Source: Brevipalpus yothersi | Taxonomy: Eukaryota; Arthropoda; Arachnida; Trombidiformes; Tenuipalpidae | Direction of reading: 5' to 3' | DNA: 64,000 nucleotides | NCBI GenBank assembly: GCA_003956705.1 | Contig: QZCP01000112.1 | Span: 296,074 to 360,073 of the forward strand | Shown here: positions 28,101-39,583 of the stretch, in pieces | Layout of the letters: each line of letters opens with the position of its first letter | How positions within the stretch are numbered: the stretch's first letter is position 1 | Notes under the pieces: model-generated | What the model was told of the DNA's origin: nothing | The model's database searches: none | The model's input: the letters and a program-made list of their open reading frames with translations, nothing else | Position numbers and translations under genes: made by a program

Positions 28101-28280
28101 CACTCCGAAAGAAAGTCGATGTTTGTCTGGCTTGGAATCACGCTGGACAAGCATGTGAACAATGTCCTCCTTGGTGCTGGCACTGTTTATCCTAGAGTTA
28201 CAAATCGTTGGGCCCATATGAGGTAAGTTGAAACTCACTAAAGGATTTTGCCAACCATTGCGTTGACTTTGATCCGCCAT
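16028..28280 (-). CDS. unc-4: UNC-4 homeobox transcription factor (UNCX orthologue)
   Basis: Three coding exons on the minus strand (28280-27929, 26806-26406, 16948-16028) join in phase to about 557 residues. The homeodomain (about 206-265) contains KRRRTRTNF, then SHYPDVFMRE, then WFQNRRAKWRKK, with Gln50. It is followed by KKGPGRPAHNAHP and a TCSG motif, a stretch I know only from the UNC-4/UNCX family. Two Groucho-binding eh1-like motifs are visible: FGVNQLL (58-64) and the canonical FSIENLL (421-427). The intron between homeodomain residues 46 and 47, a common site in paired-class genes, is 9.5 kb long. Known role: a repressor of alternative motor and interneuron fates, acting with Groucho. 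The C-terminal third is Ser-rich. A TGA closes the frame at 16028; a good donor (GTGAGT) begins 5 bases later, so a 3' UTR intron or an alternative C-terminus is possible. The start is the first in-frame ATG. Confidence 0.94.
17929..17960. repeat. (GA)n microsatellite
   Basis: GA array inside the long unc-4 intron. Confidence 0.95.
19822..19850. repeat. (ATTC)n tetranucleotide repeat
   Basis: About six ATTC units, the last interrupted by one base change, inside the unc-4 intron. Confidence 0.9.
19954..19976. repeat. (GA)n microsatellite
   Basis: Short GA array inside the unc-4 intron. Confidence 0.9.
20547..20611. repeat. (GA)n microsatellite
   Basis: Pure GA array of about 65 bases inside the unc-4 intron. 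Confidence 0.97.
22137..22180. repeat. Interrupted (GA)n/(GAAA) repeat
   Basis: GA array broken at regular spacing by GAAA, giving a higher-order unit of roughly 16 bases. Confidence 0.88.
22820..22856. repeat. Inverted repeat GGTGCCC / GGGCACC with third arm
   Basis: Perfect 7-bp arms at 22820-22826 and 22833-22839 with a 6-nt loop, and a second GGGCACC at 22850-22856 that could pair alternatively with the first arm. It lies inside the unc-4 intron. Confidence 0.8.
22994..23073. repeat. (GA)n with two G-run interruptions
   Basis: GA array in which a GAGGGGGGAA block appears twice about 26 bases apart, then continues as pure GA. The duplicated interruption suggests internal unit duplication. 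Confidence 0.93.
24264..24324. repeat. (GA)n microsatellite
   Basis: Pure GA array of about 60 bases inside the unc-4 intron. Confidence 0.97.
25053..25136. repeat. (GAAA)/(GA)n microsatellite
   Basis: A few GAAA units lead into about 68 bases of pure GA, inside the unc-4 intron. Confidence 0.96.
26807..27928 (-). other. unc-4 intron 1
   Basis: Phase-1 intron of 1,122 bases between the N-terminal exon and the exon carrying the first two thirds of the homeobox. The donor is GTGAGT and the acceptor CTCAG on the minus strand. It is AT-rich with no array or coding signal that I can see. Confidence 0.8.
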
Positions 28281-29666
28281 CAAGCGGAATTGCGATCAAT
28301 GGCACGCCGAACTAACATAAGCGAGAAAAGGGCCGCTGACAAGTATCAAAACACGGTCAATGATGAGGTAGAGAAGAACGTTCGCTCCACGAATTGCTGT
28401 ACTTTCAGCACTCACAACAGCCATCGTTGAAGCGGCCTCGAGATGAGATGCAAAAGAGAGAGAAAGAGAGAAAGAGAGAGAGAGAGAGAAGAGAAAAGAG
28501 AGAGAAGAGAGCCCATTCACACACTCCGCCTTCTGTTCGGTGATGCCGCCCCTCATGTCGCTGATTGGCTCCAGTAGAAGCACGCTCGAGATGCTCGCTT
28601 TGTTCAACTCAATTTATTCAATTCCTCGACAGCCTCTGGGCTAGTCCAAGGATTTCCATGTATGCGCAGGATGGGAAGATGGTTACAATCGTAATTATTA
28701 TTTTTTTCATCCTTTCATCTGCCGATGTCACCAATCCCACCATTAGCCGCATCACTTTACCACTGCAAGAAGTATGCCGCCATCGAGTGGCCGAAAAAAT
28801 GACCCAAACTATTGCAGCAGTTATATTGCCATGGAATGTGGGACCTCGATGAAGTATATATGTAAATGGTAAGTGGTAAGTAGTATGGTACCTAGATTGA
28901 AGTGTTGATGATAATGGCGTTGCTATGAAGGTTTCTTTGAAAGGACCAGCATTAGAGCTGTAGATTGTAGATGTTTGTTATATCGGCTACCAGAATTCTA
29001 GGATTCTCGAATTCTTTTCATCTATTCTTCCGCCGAGAAAGTAGTATTATGCCATTTTGATTCTTTAGTTAGTTTCCAACCATCAGCAAGACTAATTTGC
29101 TCTCAAAGATGGATCCATATTCATGACCAAGATTCTCTCCACATGTCAGGAGAGATTGTTTTTTATAATAATAATAATTCTTACATGACCAGCACTGGAA
29201 AAAGGATTCTTGACTCTTCAGTTAGATCATGAAAGAGTAAACAAATTAAGTTTCGAATTAAATTAGCTAACATGGATTGAATCCATCATTGATCTTAGGA
29301 AAATTGAGAGGGATGAAATTCAACTTATATGATGGATGATAGAAGAGAATAAGACTCTACCGAAGCCTATCGGGCTTTAAAGGAAATGAATGAAAATGAC
29401 GAAAAACTCTAATTTTATCGATTGGCTGATTCTTAGCACCCGGACCGAAAGTGATTTTTGAAAGTGTATACAGTCTTGAAAATGAGCAAAAAATAATTTA
29501 TAAGCTTTGGATCGGAGCCTACATAATTTAAATGATTAAACTTTTGATAAATTTTATGCAACAGAGATGCAAAAATGTTTAACGAAGGTTGAGTGAATTA
29601 TTCAAAGTTTAACTTAGATGGGACCGAGATGAAGCAAGAATTAAGTGAGGGGTGGGTGAAAGATGG
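28281..29666. promoter_or_regulatory. Intergenic, upstream of unc-4 and downstream of the phosphatase gene
   Basis: This 1.4-kb gap should hold the unc-4 promoter and 5' UTR (minus strand) and the 3' end of the PPM1H-like gene. An interrupted GA/GAAA array lies at about 28456-28510. I see no clear TATA box or coding exon. The promoter assignment rests on position only. Confidence 0.4.
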
Positions 29667-32079
29667 TCAGGAGGGTTGTACGCTCTGCGAAACCAACCTT
29701 CTCGCCTCCTTCCACTTAATATACTCCTGCTGATATGGCTTAAGAGGTATAACAAAGGTGCTAATATCATCTATTGTAGCCAACTTGGAATCAGACGTTA
29801 TCCATGTCCCATTTTGTTTAGATTTTCCCCGAGAATGCATGACCAAATCTTGAGCAGCCGATACATAACGATATTTGAAACGCTGAGAGTCGTTAACTGG
29901 AAAATGGTCTAGAGCTTTTTGAACAATTTCAACTGCCTCCTCATTAGTTGTTACATCCCATAGTCCATCAGTACCCATTATGAGAACATCACTGTCTGTT
30001 AAACCGTCGTCATGTTCGAGATCTAGTATTTTAACTTCTGGTTGGCATGTTAAGAAAGGTTTGAGATAAACATCAGAATTTGCTGCTTGAAGTTCGTGAT
30101 CTCCAAAGCCCCTGGTTACACCAATCGTTGCAGCAACTCGACTTCGTTTTCCCTCACCGAAAACGATTGGAAATTTGAGATCTTCTGGAGTGACTCTCTT
30201 GTATGCCCAACCAGACATGAAGGCATCTCGATAGAGCAGTTCTTTGCCCAAATCTTTCCGATTGGGCCGTCTTATAAATTCGACATGAGTAAACTCATTT
30301 CCCAAGAATTCTGGTCTCAGCAGGCCCTAAGATTAATATTGAGTAGTAGTAAAAAAATTGAAAGTTTTTGTTTCTTTTATATATTACCAGGTACTTTATA
30401 CGGGTTCTTTCTGACTCGGGAGTGAAATCGAATGACATTGGAATGATTTTCGAATCTTTATAGACGATGGATCTGTGATAGAGAGTTTGAGATTACTTTA
30501 TACCCATTTTAAATCATCAAGTATGATTGCTTCTTACCGACTATCCCCTGCATTTGCAACATATAATTTTCCAAGAATGAAGAGTGCTACAAGAGCTGTA
30601 CAACCACCTCTCATGTAATAATCAATTTTATCTCTTTCAATCTCTTGATCCTGGGAGAAGAAAGAAAACAATTTTGAAATAAGAAGACATTTTTATCGAA
30701 AATTTACCATTTCCCAGAAAGCTTTCTCTAAAGCACCAGTTATGAGATTATCCACCGTGATTGTTTTATCTTTAACAGGATCATGAATAGAGAACATGGC
30801 ATCGGATGGAAATTTAGGTACAAAAATTGACCCTCTTTCTTCTTTTGGAGAGGTAGAGCCCGGCTCTAATTCTTTCCAGGGAGGAGATTCCTCAATCCCA
30901 AAAGCTATCAACAGATCTGATATGCTCTGTAATTTTTCATTGAGAATACGATGGAGTCTATTTGAGCCAGCAACGGCGACGTCCGATCCAGCATGTCCAT
31001 CAAAGAGAGCAAAGTAAACATATGGTAGGGACTCTTCAACCTTCACATTCGAGAGAAGAGAGATGATGTTGAAATGTGCGAATTTCGTTTCATTCCGACT
31101 TACCATTTGTGGCCTTTTTTGCGTTCCCATCTCATCAACAGAAGCAATGACTGGAGTAATGGATTCTGTAGGTGATGTCAGCTCATTAGGGAAAGGTAAT
31201 GGAGTAGTAGGTGAGATGAGATCAGCAGCAGCATCAGTCCAATTCTCTACAGTTTGAGGTGTTTGATCTTCTGCCTTCAAATCAGGAGGCTCGACAGGAG
31301 ATTTTTCAGAGGGTGTTTCGCTTACAATACTCAATTTACCGGGAACTGCCTGTCTTTCTACCTCTACAGAATCAGATGAGCTTGTTTCTTGGCCAACAGT
31401 GGCAGTTTTGTGAGAAGAATCAGGTGGATTCGAAGATGATTCTTCAGCCTTGATAGCGATTGGAACACTATGTTTAGCTTCAACACCATCAACAACACGA
31501 GAATGACTGATTCGTGGCTGTCGCAAACGAATCGACACCATATCTGCAATTTTGCTCTGGATAGTTTCTTTCGATATGACAGCCCGTAAAAGACCCTTAT
31601 GGATGGTCGCTTGGTCTTCATTTCTAACACTTTTACCAGCGTTTACCGTTCTAATGTAGAAATGAATAGAAAAATGAGAGAGGCGCATGGAAAAAAGGAT
31701 TGTCAAAGCTGTTTCACTTAGATAAAATATGGAAAACATCTCAAACACAAAGAAACTTCTCTACTTACTCAGCATAACCTGAGTTCCATGACAATTTGGA
31801 AATGTCACGAGGTACGATGATCGGTCGAATAACTTGGTCAGCAGAGCCCAAGATTTCATCATCTGTGATTAGTTGAAGAAAGGCTGGTCGAGTATAACGA
31901 TATTTGAGGAATGGTCCACGGTTGGCTCTCTTCAAATTTGATGGAAGAGTGAAAATTGGTCTTCCAACCACAAGATCACCGGGACGTGGTGGATTGTTGG
32001 AATATTGTTCACCTCCATCTAATGTCCCATCAAGATTAGTTACTGCATTGATAAAAGCTCCTTTGATCTTGTTAAACAT
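29667..32079 (-). CDS. PPM1H: PPM1H/J-type PP2C Ser/Thr phosphatase
   Basis: Six exons on the minus strand (32079-31769, 31650-31104, 31040-30708, 30650-30538, 30472-30388, 30326-29667) give about 682 residues in consistent phase. PP2C metal-binding motifs are clear: NEDQA in exon 2, LFDGHAG (about 298-304), GGCTALV and VANAGDSR, GVTRGFGDHEL, GTDGLWDV (about 581-588) and DDIS near the end. LGNEFTH, YRDAFMSGWAYK and LKFPIVFGEGK place it in the PPM1H/J/M subfamily, not PP2C-alpha. Known members dephosphorylate regulatory phosphoproteins; human PPM1H reverses LRRK2 phosphorylation of Rab GTPases. The protein is longer than human PPM1H (514 aa) because of a Ser/Pro/Glu-rich insert of roughly 150 residues between NEDQA and DGHAG. 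The 63-nt intron at 31041-31103 contains no stop and is a multiple of three, so that splice is the least certain. Confidence 0.93.
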
Positions 32080-32528
32080 GACAGCAATTCGAAATGCTCA
32101 CAGATTGCCACCACACACACAATGCATCAATGGATTGATCAGGTAACTATGAAGACATCATAAAGGTGTGTATTTTTCATTTTAGCATTTTAGCATCTTG
32201 TGTGTATTGTGTGTATTGGTTTGTTGTCCAACAAAATTTTGCAAACACACTTAAATGCGCCATCTCTCATTACATCATATCACCATCCAGCTGGAAGTAG
32301 CTGGGCGGAGCTATCGAGTTGGTTGAGCGGGATCATCATCATCATGCCCACCAGCTTCTACACCCACTTTGTGGCAATCAGAATTCATCTTAATTAGCAA
32401 TTAATACTTTTTTAGGAAAGTTACTCTGATGTGAGCATTGTGTAGCTGATTCTTTTCATTGTCATTTTTCTGGTCTCAGAAAGGAGAGGAGTTGAAAATT
32501 TTTGGAGGGTAAGGTTCGTTGGGAAGTT

Positions 32529-34031
32529 TTAGCAAGCACGAAATTTGAGGTTATCCAAAGCTATTGTGCCGTGAGAGGAATAGGGTGCCGAAGAGCGTAC
32601 AAAGGTCAAATAGAAGGGATCACTTTGCTGGCCAATATATGCTGAAGCATTTCTCCACCTTGATGCTGGAGTGGCAAGAAGATTACTTTTCCATAGCAAA
32701 GATACACTCATTCCTCGGTGGTTTGTGATTTTGTCCGGCTCAACAGTCAAAGTGATGTAGAAAACGGCTGATTGATCATAAATTATATAAGAAAAGGTGA
32801 AATAGCAAGTGTTTTTGGCTGAAAAAAACGTTGGACTGTTAAGATGGATAGCTGGAATGAGAGATGATTTGATTACATTCAGAATGAGATATTTTCCTAA
32901 TTTGGTTCCAAGGTTTGCATCAGTTCGAGGATAGTTTTCAAAATATTTGGATGCATAAATTGATGAGATCAGAACCCACGTTCCATATTTTGTACCTTGT
33001 TGTGACTGTGACCAGCCACAAAGCTGCTTAAATTGTTCTTGGTCATTAATTTCATCGAGATTACAAGAGTGAGGACAAGACAGTTCATCGGTTCCATCTT
33101 CACAATCTTTAATAAAATTACATCTAAACTCAGGATCTGAGCAGTTTAAAGGAATTTTCTCACACAGCTCGCCCTCTTTACAAGACACGGATTTCAATGG
33201 TTTCGGCAGCGACTCAAATTCATCCACATAATGAGTCATATTTTTCACCACAAGATCGGAGGATGGTTCATTCGGAATTGAAGCCTGTTCATAATTTAAT
33301 TGGCGTAAACCTGTTGGCAATTCAGATTCTTCCTGTTCACCTTGGTCACCGAAAATTTCCTCCAAATTAGCTTTGACTGTTTCGGTCGAATTTTTTGCAT
33401 TCTGAGAGCCAGAATCGAAATTAGATTCTTCATCAGGGCGAGTTAGACAGCCTTCACTAAGAACTACATCATCAACCGCGATGAATCCATCGGAGGGACC
33501 ATCAGATGAGAGATCAGAGCTTCGGACAGCCTCAATAACAGGGGTGAACACATAGCTCGCAATTAGTGGGACCTTAACCTGATACCAATCAGTAGCTCGA
33601 GAGCTGTATATCACTAAAATAGACTCAGGTTCACGATAGCCTATCATACGAATACCGATCACTAGTTTGGCAAAACCAACACCATGAGCTATATATTTCA
33701 TGGTAAGGCTACATTCACCAGTTACTTGTGCATTGAGAGGATAGTGTGAAATTCGAACGAAAGATCCGTTTCTCACCAGATGATTGGATGTGACATAAAG
33801 ATATCGATCGTTGTAGTAAGGACAAAGTTGCTTATCACAGCCAACGGGGTTTGGCTCAGAATGATGCCACTTCAAACCACCAGTATACTGAGTCTCATGA
33901 CGCCAAGAGCACATATCTTTCTCAAAATCACAGTACATTCTGACACGCGATTCACCTGGACATGAAACATGAGCAATCAAATTATAAAACACCATACTAA
34001 AAACGAATAAGCGAGATTCGAGATTCCCCAT
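32529..34031 (-). CDS. Secreted MAM-LDLa-MAM domain protein
   Basis: A single uninterrupted frame of 500 residues. The chosen ATG (34031) starts a signal peptide (MGNLESRLFVFSMVFYNLIA); an in-frame ATG 20 codons upstream is less likely because it would bury the signal. The first MAM domain (about 34-195) opens with CDFEKDMCSW and closes with DGFIAVDDVVLSEGC. An acidic linker follows, then an LDL-receptor class A repeat (about 290-319) ending in the calcium-binding CEDGTDELSC, then a diverged second MAM domain (about 323-500) ending in GTIALDNLKFRAC. There is no C-terminal transmembrane segment, so it is probably secreted, with a role in adhesion or matrix (inference). It lies 449 bases from the phosphatase start and 540 bases from the CPSF1 end. 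It is the only clear multi-hundred-residue gene here without an intron, so a retrogene is possible. No specific orthologue is recognised. Confidence 0.9.
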   Translation of the reverse strand: MGNLESRLFVFSMVFYNLIAHVSCPGESRVRMYCDFEKDMCSWRHETQYTGGLKWHHSEPNPVGCDKQLCPYYNDRYLYVTSNHLVRNGSFVRISHYPLNAQVTGECSLTMKYIAHGVGFAKLVIGIRMIGYREPESILVIYSSRATDWYQVKVPLIASYVFTPVIEAVRSSDLSSDGPSDGFIAVDDVVLSEGCLTRPDEESNFDSGSQNAKNSTETVKANLEEIFGDQGEQEESELPTGLRQLNYEQASIPNEPSSDLVVKNMTHYVDEFESLPKPLKSVSCKEGELCEKIPLNCSDPEFRCNFIKDCEDGTDELSCPHSCNLDEINDQEQFKQLCGWSQSQQGTKYGTWVLISSIYASKYFENYPRTDANLGTKLGKYLILNVIKSSLIPAIHLNSPTFFSAKNTCYFTFSYIIYDQSAVFYITLTVEPDKITNHRGMSVSLLWKSNLLATPASRWRNASAYIGQQSDPFYLTFVRSSAPYSSHGTIALDNLKFRAC

Positions 34032-34570
34032 TATTGAAGAACAGCGATTCTTGGACGGAATAAGATTGCGACCCTTTCCTTGATGGAACAAGAATTGAAT
34101 GATACTCCACCAACTTCGAAGTGACCAGGAGCATCAGCAAGAAATTTGGGCTAAAATAGAAAGATGACAGCATTTGAATGAATTTTTTATGGTTCAAAAA
34201 TTCCAGAAGAAGAGATTGAGTTTTGTCGCTCCCAAGATTAGTGAGTTCCTTTGAAATAACATCTCATCCGTCTCTTTTCATGTTGTTTGATCTATTTCAA
34301 TTGTTTTATCTCACAACTCTTCGAGCATGGATAACATAATTTAACACGCTTCTGAATGAACTCCGAGAGCTCAATCGGGGCAAATGTTATCAAAAAGTAC
34401 ATTTTAAATAAATAAAACTGTCACTCTTTTAAAGACGTCAAAAGGAAAAACATATTTAGCGTATAAATTGGACGAAAAACAGGATCTTCTCAATACCTGG
34501 TTCCGGTTGAGGGTCTTGAGCTCTGATGTCTGACAATTATGTTTGATGTTCAGCACTGAATTCTCGCAGA

Positions 34571-37500
34571 TTAAAAGTGATCAGTAAGCTTATTGATTTC
34601 TTGAAGGTCGTCTATGATCTAGAAGAGATACAATGAGTGAGATGAAAATGATCTTAGAAAATGATAGCAAGGTCTTACCTGGTCTGGGGGATAGCTGATT
34701 TTTCGACACAGTTCAGCTCGTTCAGTTATGGAAAGGTTTAGAAATCTGAATAAAAGATCACCATCTAGAACGTTTCTCATTGGATTCGTTAAAGTCCGTT
34801 GATGAAATTTCACTAGGTGAACACCTTTGGGATTGATTCCGGCTCTGTGTTGTAGATGTGAATTCATGATATTTTGTAGCATGTAGAGCCTTCGATAAAC
34901 TTTCTCACCAATGGGAAGCATATAATTCACTGTACCATCAATAGTGGGAAACACTGTAGTATGTCTTTTATGGGAAAGCTTGGAACGGCCTAAGTTATGA
35001 CGCTTAGCTCCAGGATATTTACATCTGATACGGAAGAAGCTATTTACAAGTGAACCTAAATGATAATCCGCTCGACGCAACAGTCTTGTACCTCCATAAC
35101 TTTCAACAACTTCAGGCTGATAGGAATAGACAAGTAAATTCTTGTGACCATCAGCAACAAGAAAGCATAGTTGACCATCATCGATGAGAAACTCGCACGC
35201 AAATACTTCGAACGAGTTACAGTCTTTGCTAGCGAGAGCCAAAGTTCTTGTATCTTCTTGATAGCGCAGTAAGGAGATGGATTTGTACACATCAGCGACT
35301 AAAATGAGGTTTTTCACCGAAACTGCCTGGTGAATGTAGATCTGAGTATCGATGAATGCTACTCCGATTAATGAAGCCTCTTTTAATTGCCATATATAAA
35401 TTTTCTGTCCAACAGCGCTCAAAAGCAGGCCTTTGATCTGGCAAATAGCAGTGACTGGACCTTTCTGTTCTTTACAATAAACAATTTTGATCTTACTTCT
35501 TGTGAGTGGTAAGCCTAGTTCAGGTACAACATCAATTATATCCAGAATCCAGATGCGACCTCGATTGGTAACGTCTTCACCATAACAATAATTAGTCCCG
35601 AGGGCGATATATCCTTTGAGTCCACTTTCGGTTCCCTCAGAGTTCAGCATAACATTCTTCACGCAGGTAACATGCTCCCATTCTTCGAGAGTAACTTTAG
35701 TTCCGGGGATAAAGCCCCATGAAACTGGAGAAAATAACTCGATACTGAATCGATCGGCAGTAGGCCAAGGATATCTAGCATCTCTCTCGAGAGTATCATA
35801 ATCTTTTTCCTCACCACCAACTCTAACAAGCTTTTTATATACTTCTTGAACGCTTGTTACAACACAATAACACTTGCTATCCACATGATAGTTGACAAAG
35901 TTTATATTACATCGGAGAGGAACTTTACGAACAGGCCAGCAAGCATCATACGTTACGTGAGTAGGTAGCACAGCGATTCGGAGATCATCAGATTCATTGA
36001 AGTACAAAAAACCTTTGGGACAATTTATATTATGGAATGGAGCGAAGAAAGGAACAGGTCCATCAATATTCATCTCATGAACCCTAAGTTCACCTCGAGT
36101 TGTCATGAAGCACCAGTGAGGGTAAGGTCCACATATGAAGACACCGGAATAGCCAGCGATATCTGAGAACGGACGAAGCCATTGTTGATGCATTGTGGAC
36201 TTGTCCAAAAAATTCGGTCCAGAATCATTCCTCATATCTGCATTCGTTAGATTAGAATAGGAAGCTTTTGAAATATTTGCCCTCACTGATCGTGGTTCAC
36301 GAACGATGATTGTGGTGTCACAACGAGAAAACCTGATCCGTAGGCGATTTTTTGTTTGGTCCTCAAAATAAGGGAAGAGTTCATAGATCATTATTTCTAC
36401 ATCATTTCTGGCGTATAGGATTGGTCTAGAATTTTTCAAACCCATGCCAGAGATGAGAATTTCTCGAGTTATTGGAACAGAAGAATTAGCTGATATTTTT
36501 TGACTTGAAGCTTCTATTGAGGAATCAGATACATCGTCAGAAAGCACTTTAGGTCCTAAAGAAAAATTTTTACAATAGAAAACAGATTCAAGATCAGGAA
36601 GTTTCAAAATTTCCAATGAACCAGAATCACGAACTATGAAAAGCCAATAAGTTGGCGGGCTTTCTTCGTGGATGGGAATTCGAGCAGGTGAGATCAGTTT
36701 ATCACTATTTTGATTATGAGCATCATTCTTGACCAAATGAGAGCTTTCAGGGGAATTTAGAGCCACTTCAATGGAAGAGTTACCGTATAAAAGTTCATCC
36801 TCATCTTCAATTGTAGTCGTCATGGATATTTTGGCAACCTCTGGAGTGTCCGGATCAGGCTTTATATTCAACTTGCTTGTTCTAAGAGATGATTTTCGAG
36901 GGTCGCTCTGAAAGGTTTCCGTTGTAAATTTTCCGCTCACGTCTCTATAAGCGCAAAGAGTGACAACTTTATGCGAAGATTGAGAATTGATATCTGGTTT
37001 TGCGAGGGAAAGCTTTGCATGGCTAGTGGTGTTCGATGATGTTGTGGGTGATGATGAGAGGTCAAACCTCAAGTCGAGGATAGCAATACTTCCAGCACGA
37101 GTGAGGAGGACTGTGTAAGGATCAACTAGAGATGCTAAAAATACTGGTGATCCAAGATCTAATTGTATGTGCTGTATTTGTTTCATTCCTTCAGAAAGGC
37201 GTACAGACATCGGTGAGACTTGAATAATGTAACGATTTTTGTAGAGATTCCCAGCAAATACAGTAGGACAATGCCCACTTATACCACTATGATCTATCTC
37301 ACTGATGTCTTGTTCAGTTTTGAGAATTGTTGTAGAATCATACCTCGTGAGTATCAAATAAGAATGAAAACGATTGGCAGAAGTGTTAGGAGAGTCATTT
37401 TCGAGATTATCATCATCTTGTGGCCGATCATAAACAGTCCACATATCTAAGCATTTTGGTAGACCAAATGTAGTGATTATCTGAGGACGTATAGTTCTGT

Positions 37501-39583
37501 GAAGTACACAAAGGGCACCATTCTTACCATAGCCAGAAGTGGTGACAAGTTCTATTTGCGGATCGCTGGAATCGAGGAAATCTTCGGATAAAAAGGCAGG
37601 TTCACCCATACAAATTCTACCACAAGGTCCAATATTAATGAGAGAATCACAAAGTTCAAAGGAAAAGCTAGTGAGTAATTGAGCATTAGCATCATTCTCG
37701 AATCCATAAACTTCCAACTCGTCAGGATCTTTCATGAGAGCTACATCCCCAGCAGCCCAATCACCGATATCTGATGGCCTATTTTCTTCCACTTGTTCAC
37801 CATTAGTTTCAGAAGCACCGGCATCGTCTTCACTCTGAACTCCGTTCACGTTAACCATAACATCACCATTCATATCAAGTGTAGGCTTCGTTTCACTTTC
37901 TTCTATATTATTTGAATCGATAGCTCTCGGATCTTCAGATTCTTGCGGCTGATCACCTGAATTTTGGTTCTCTGATTGAATCTCTGCATCTTGTTGAGAA
38001 CCCCCAACTAGCTCATCAGCACCATGATCGACTTCCATTTTCTCTACTTCGTTCGATCTATCTTCAGTTGGCAAAGGACATGGCTCTATCTGTTCACCCA
38101 AAACTTCGGGAATAGGCGAAGTACCGGGAATGACATCATCATCTCCCATCATTATGGAATCTGTATTCAAGTTTCTAAGGTTCTTATCAATGGTATTCTC
38201 GGTATATTTCAGGAGGAGAGAGTTTCCTAGACGAGATCCTAAGAAGAGATAGCCTTCTTCGCAACAAGTGAGACAACTGCTGATCACGCTGGAGGCTGAC
38301 TTCTCGAAATGAAAGCTTCTAATACTTCTCATTCCATCGCTGAAAAGAGTGACTAAATAGAGTTCTCCATTCTTGAGACTTACTACAAGTTTATCATGGC
38401 TTATGAAACAAGCTTTACCACAATCTAGAGAAATTTTAATTCCTTTTTGAGGAGTCTTGGTAAACGAGGATGTTGAGTCCGCTATGCAATTCAATGAAAC
38501 AGCATATGGAGGTACACTCTGGTTGAGGTAGATGAGACAGTTGACGGCAAAAATCATCACACCACCAATAGGCTTTGGAATTGGAAGAGCGGCATAGCAG
38601 TCGAAAGGTAAATGACTAGTTGACCAAATGATTGGATGAACTCTTTGATGTACATTCAGAGAAAGAGTCACCATAGAACACGTATCACGGCGCACAGCAA
38701 CACGACCAGCCCACGTTCTCACAGGCTCATGCAAAATCAATAGTGTTGGTTCATAATAACCATTCAAAAATTGAAAGTCTATTATATTGTGGATCTTCTC
38801 TTGGGCATATTGTTTATCATTCAAGTTCAATTTATATGATGGCATCACGGCTGATTTAGGCACTGCATGGTAGTCGACATAAGTGGCACTTTTTGTGGAC
38901 GACTCGAAGTTTTTAGCGTTCACCATGTTTGAAATATTTGGTATTGAGCTTTCTGCATCATCCAGTGGACCTACTTCTTTCCTAAATGGAAGAATGGTGA
39001 TGTTCCTTCCGTAGGTTAATAGAGCAGCACATCGTCCTTCAGGATCAACTCTGATCTCTGGACTTCTTGGATACTGATTACGACCTTCTTTCATATCATC
39101 ATCCTCAAAGTAATGCAAGGAAAGTGTGTTCAAGTCATTTGTTGATGGGTCATACTCAACAAGGGAAATTTTGGCATCTAGAATGAGCCGATGAAAGAAG
39201 GGGAAGGAGAAGAAAAAGAATATAATCAAATGGTCTTGTGAATAAGTACAGAATAGCTTACCTGCAAAGCTGACTAAGAGCGAATCTCTCTGAGCTCCAT
39301 TCAAATGGACACTTTTCAGGCAACACACTTCACAGTATAAGGCATATGTCCTTAAGCATTCAAGCTTTACATTGTAGTTAACATCCTCTCTAACTTCATC
39401 CTGATGAGTTGAAGAAGTTAATGAAGATGTTTCCTTCTCAACTTGCTGGCCAATCAATCTATACACTCTTATTTCATTAAAAGCGGCGACCACCAAATTG
39501 CGTTCCGTTAGATTGAAAAAATTACAATAGACACAGTGCTCGATGACTGTTGGGTTGTGTATCTGTTTCGAAAACGTATACAT
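34571..39583 (-). CDS. CPSF1: CPSF1 (CPSF160), mRNA cleavage and polyadenylation factor
   Basis: Three exons on the minus strand (39583-39262, 39177-34679, 34618-34571) give about 1,622 residues. The N-terminus MYTFSKQIHNPT...CNFFNLTERNLVVA, then DAKISLVEYDP, LLNIIDFQFLNGYYEPTLLILHEP-like and PFDCYAALPIPKPIGG segments match animal CPSF160, as does the C-terminus IIDDLQEINKLTDHF. In the known family three beta-propellers and a C-terminal CPSF_A domain scaffold the CPSF complex, which positions CPSF30 and WDR33 on AAUAAA. The start was chosen at MYTF because human CPSF1 begins there; an upstream in-frame ATG would add 16 residues. It is about 180 residues longer than human CPSF1, mainly from an acidic, Asn/Glu-rich insert around residues 460-620. 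The introns are short (84 and 60 nt), and the 84-nt one has no stop. It is divergently paired with SAR1. Confidence 0.97.

Noticed and set aside
28186..28239. GTGAGT...CTCTAG as a 47-nt intron inside the unc-4 N-terminal exon (minus strand)
   Set aside because: Removing it would shift the frame and destroy the downstream eh1-like motif and the link to the homeobox exon; the length is also below other introns here.
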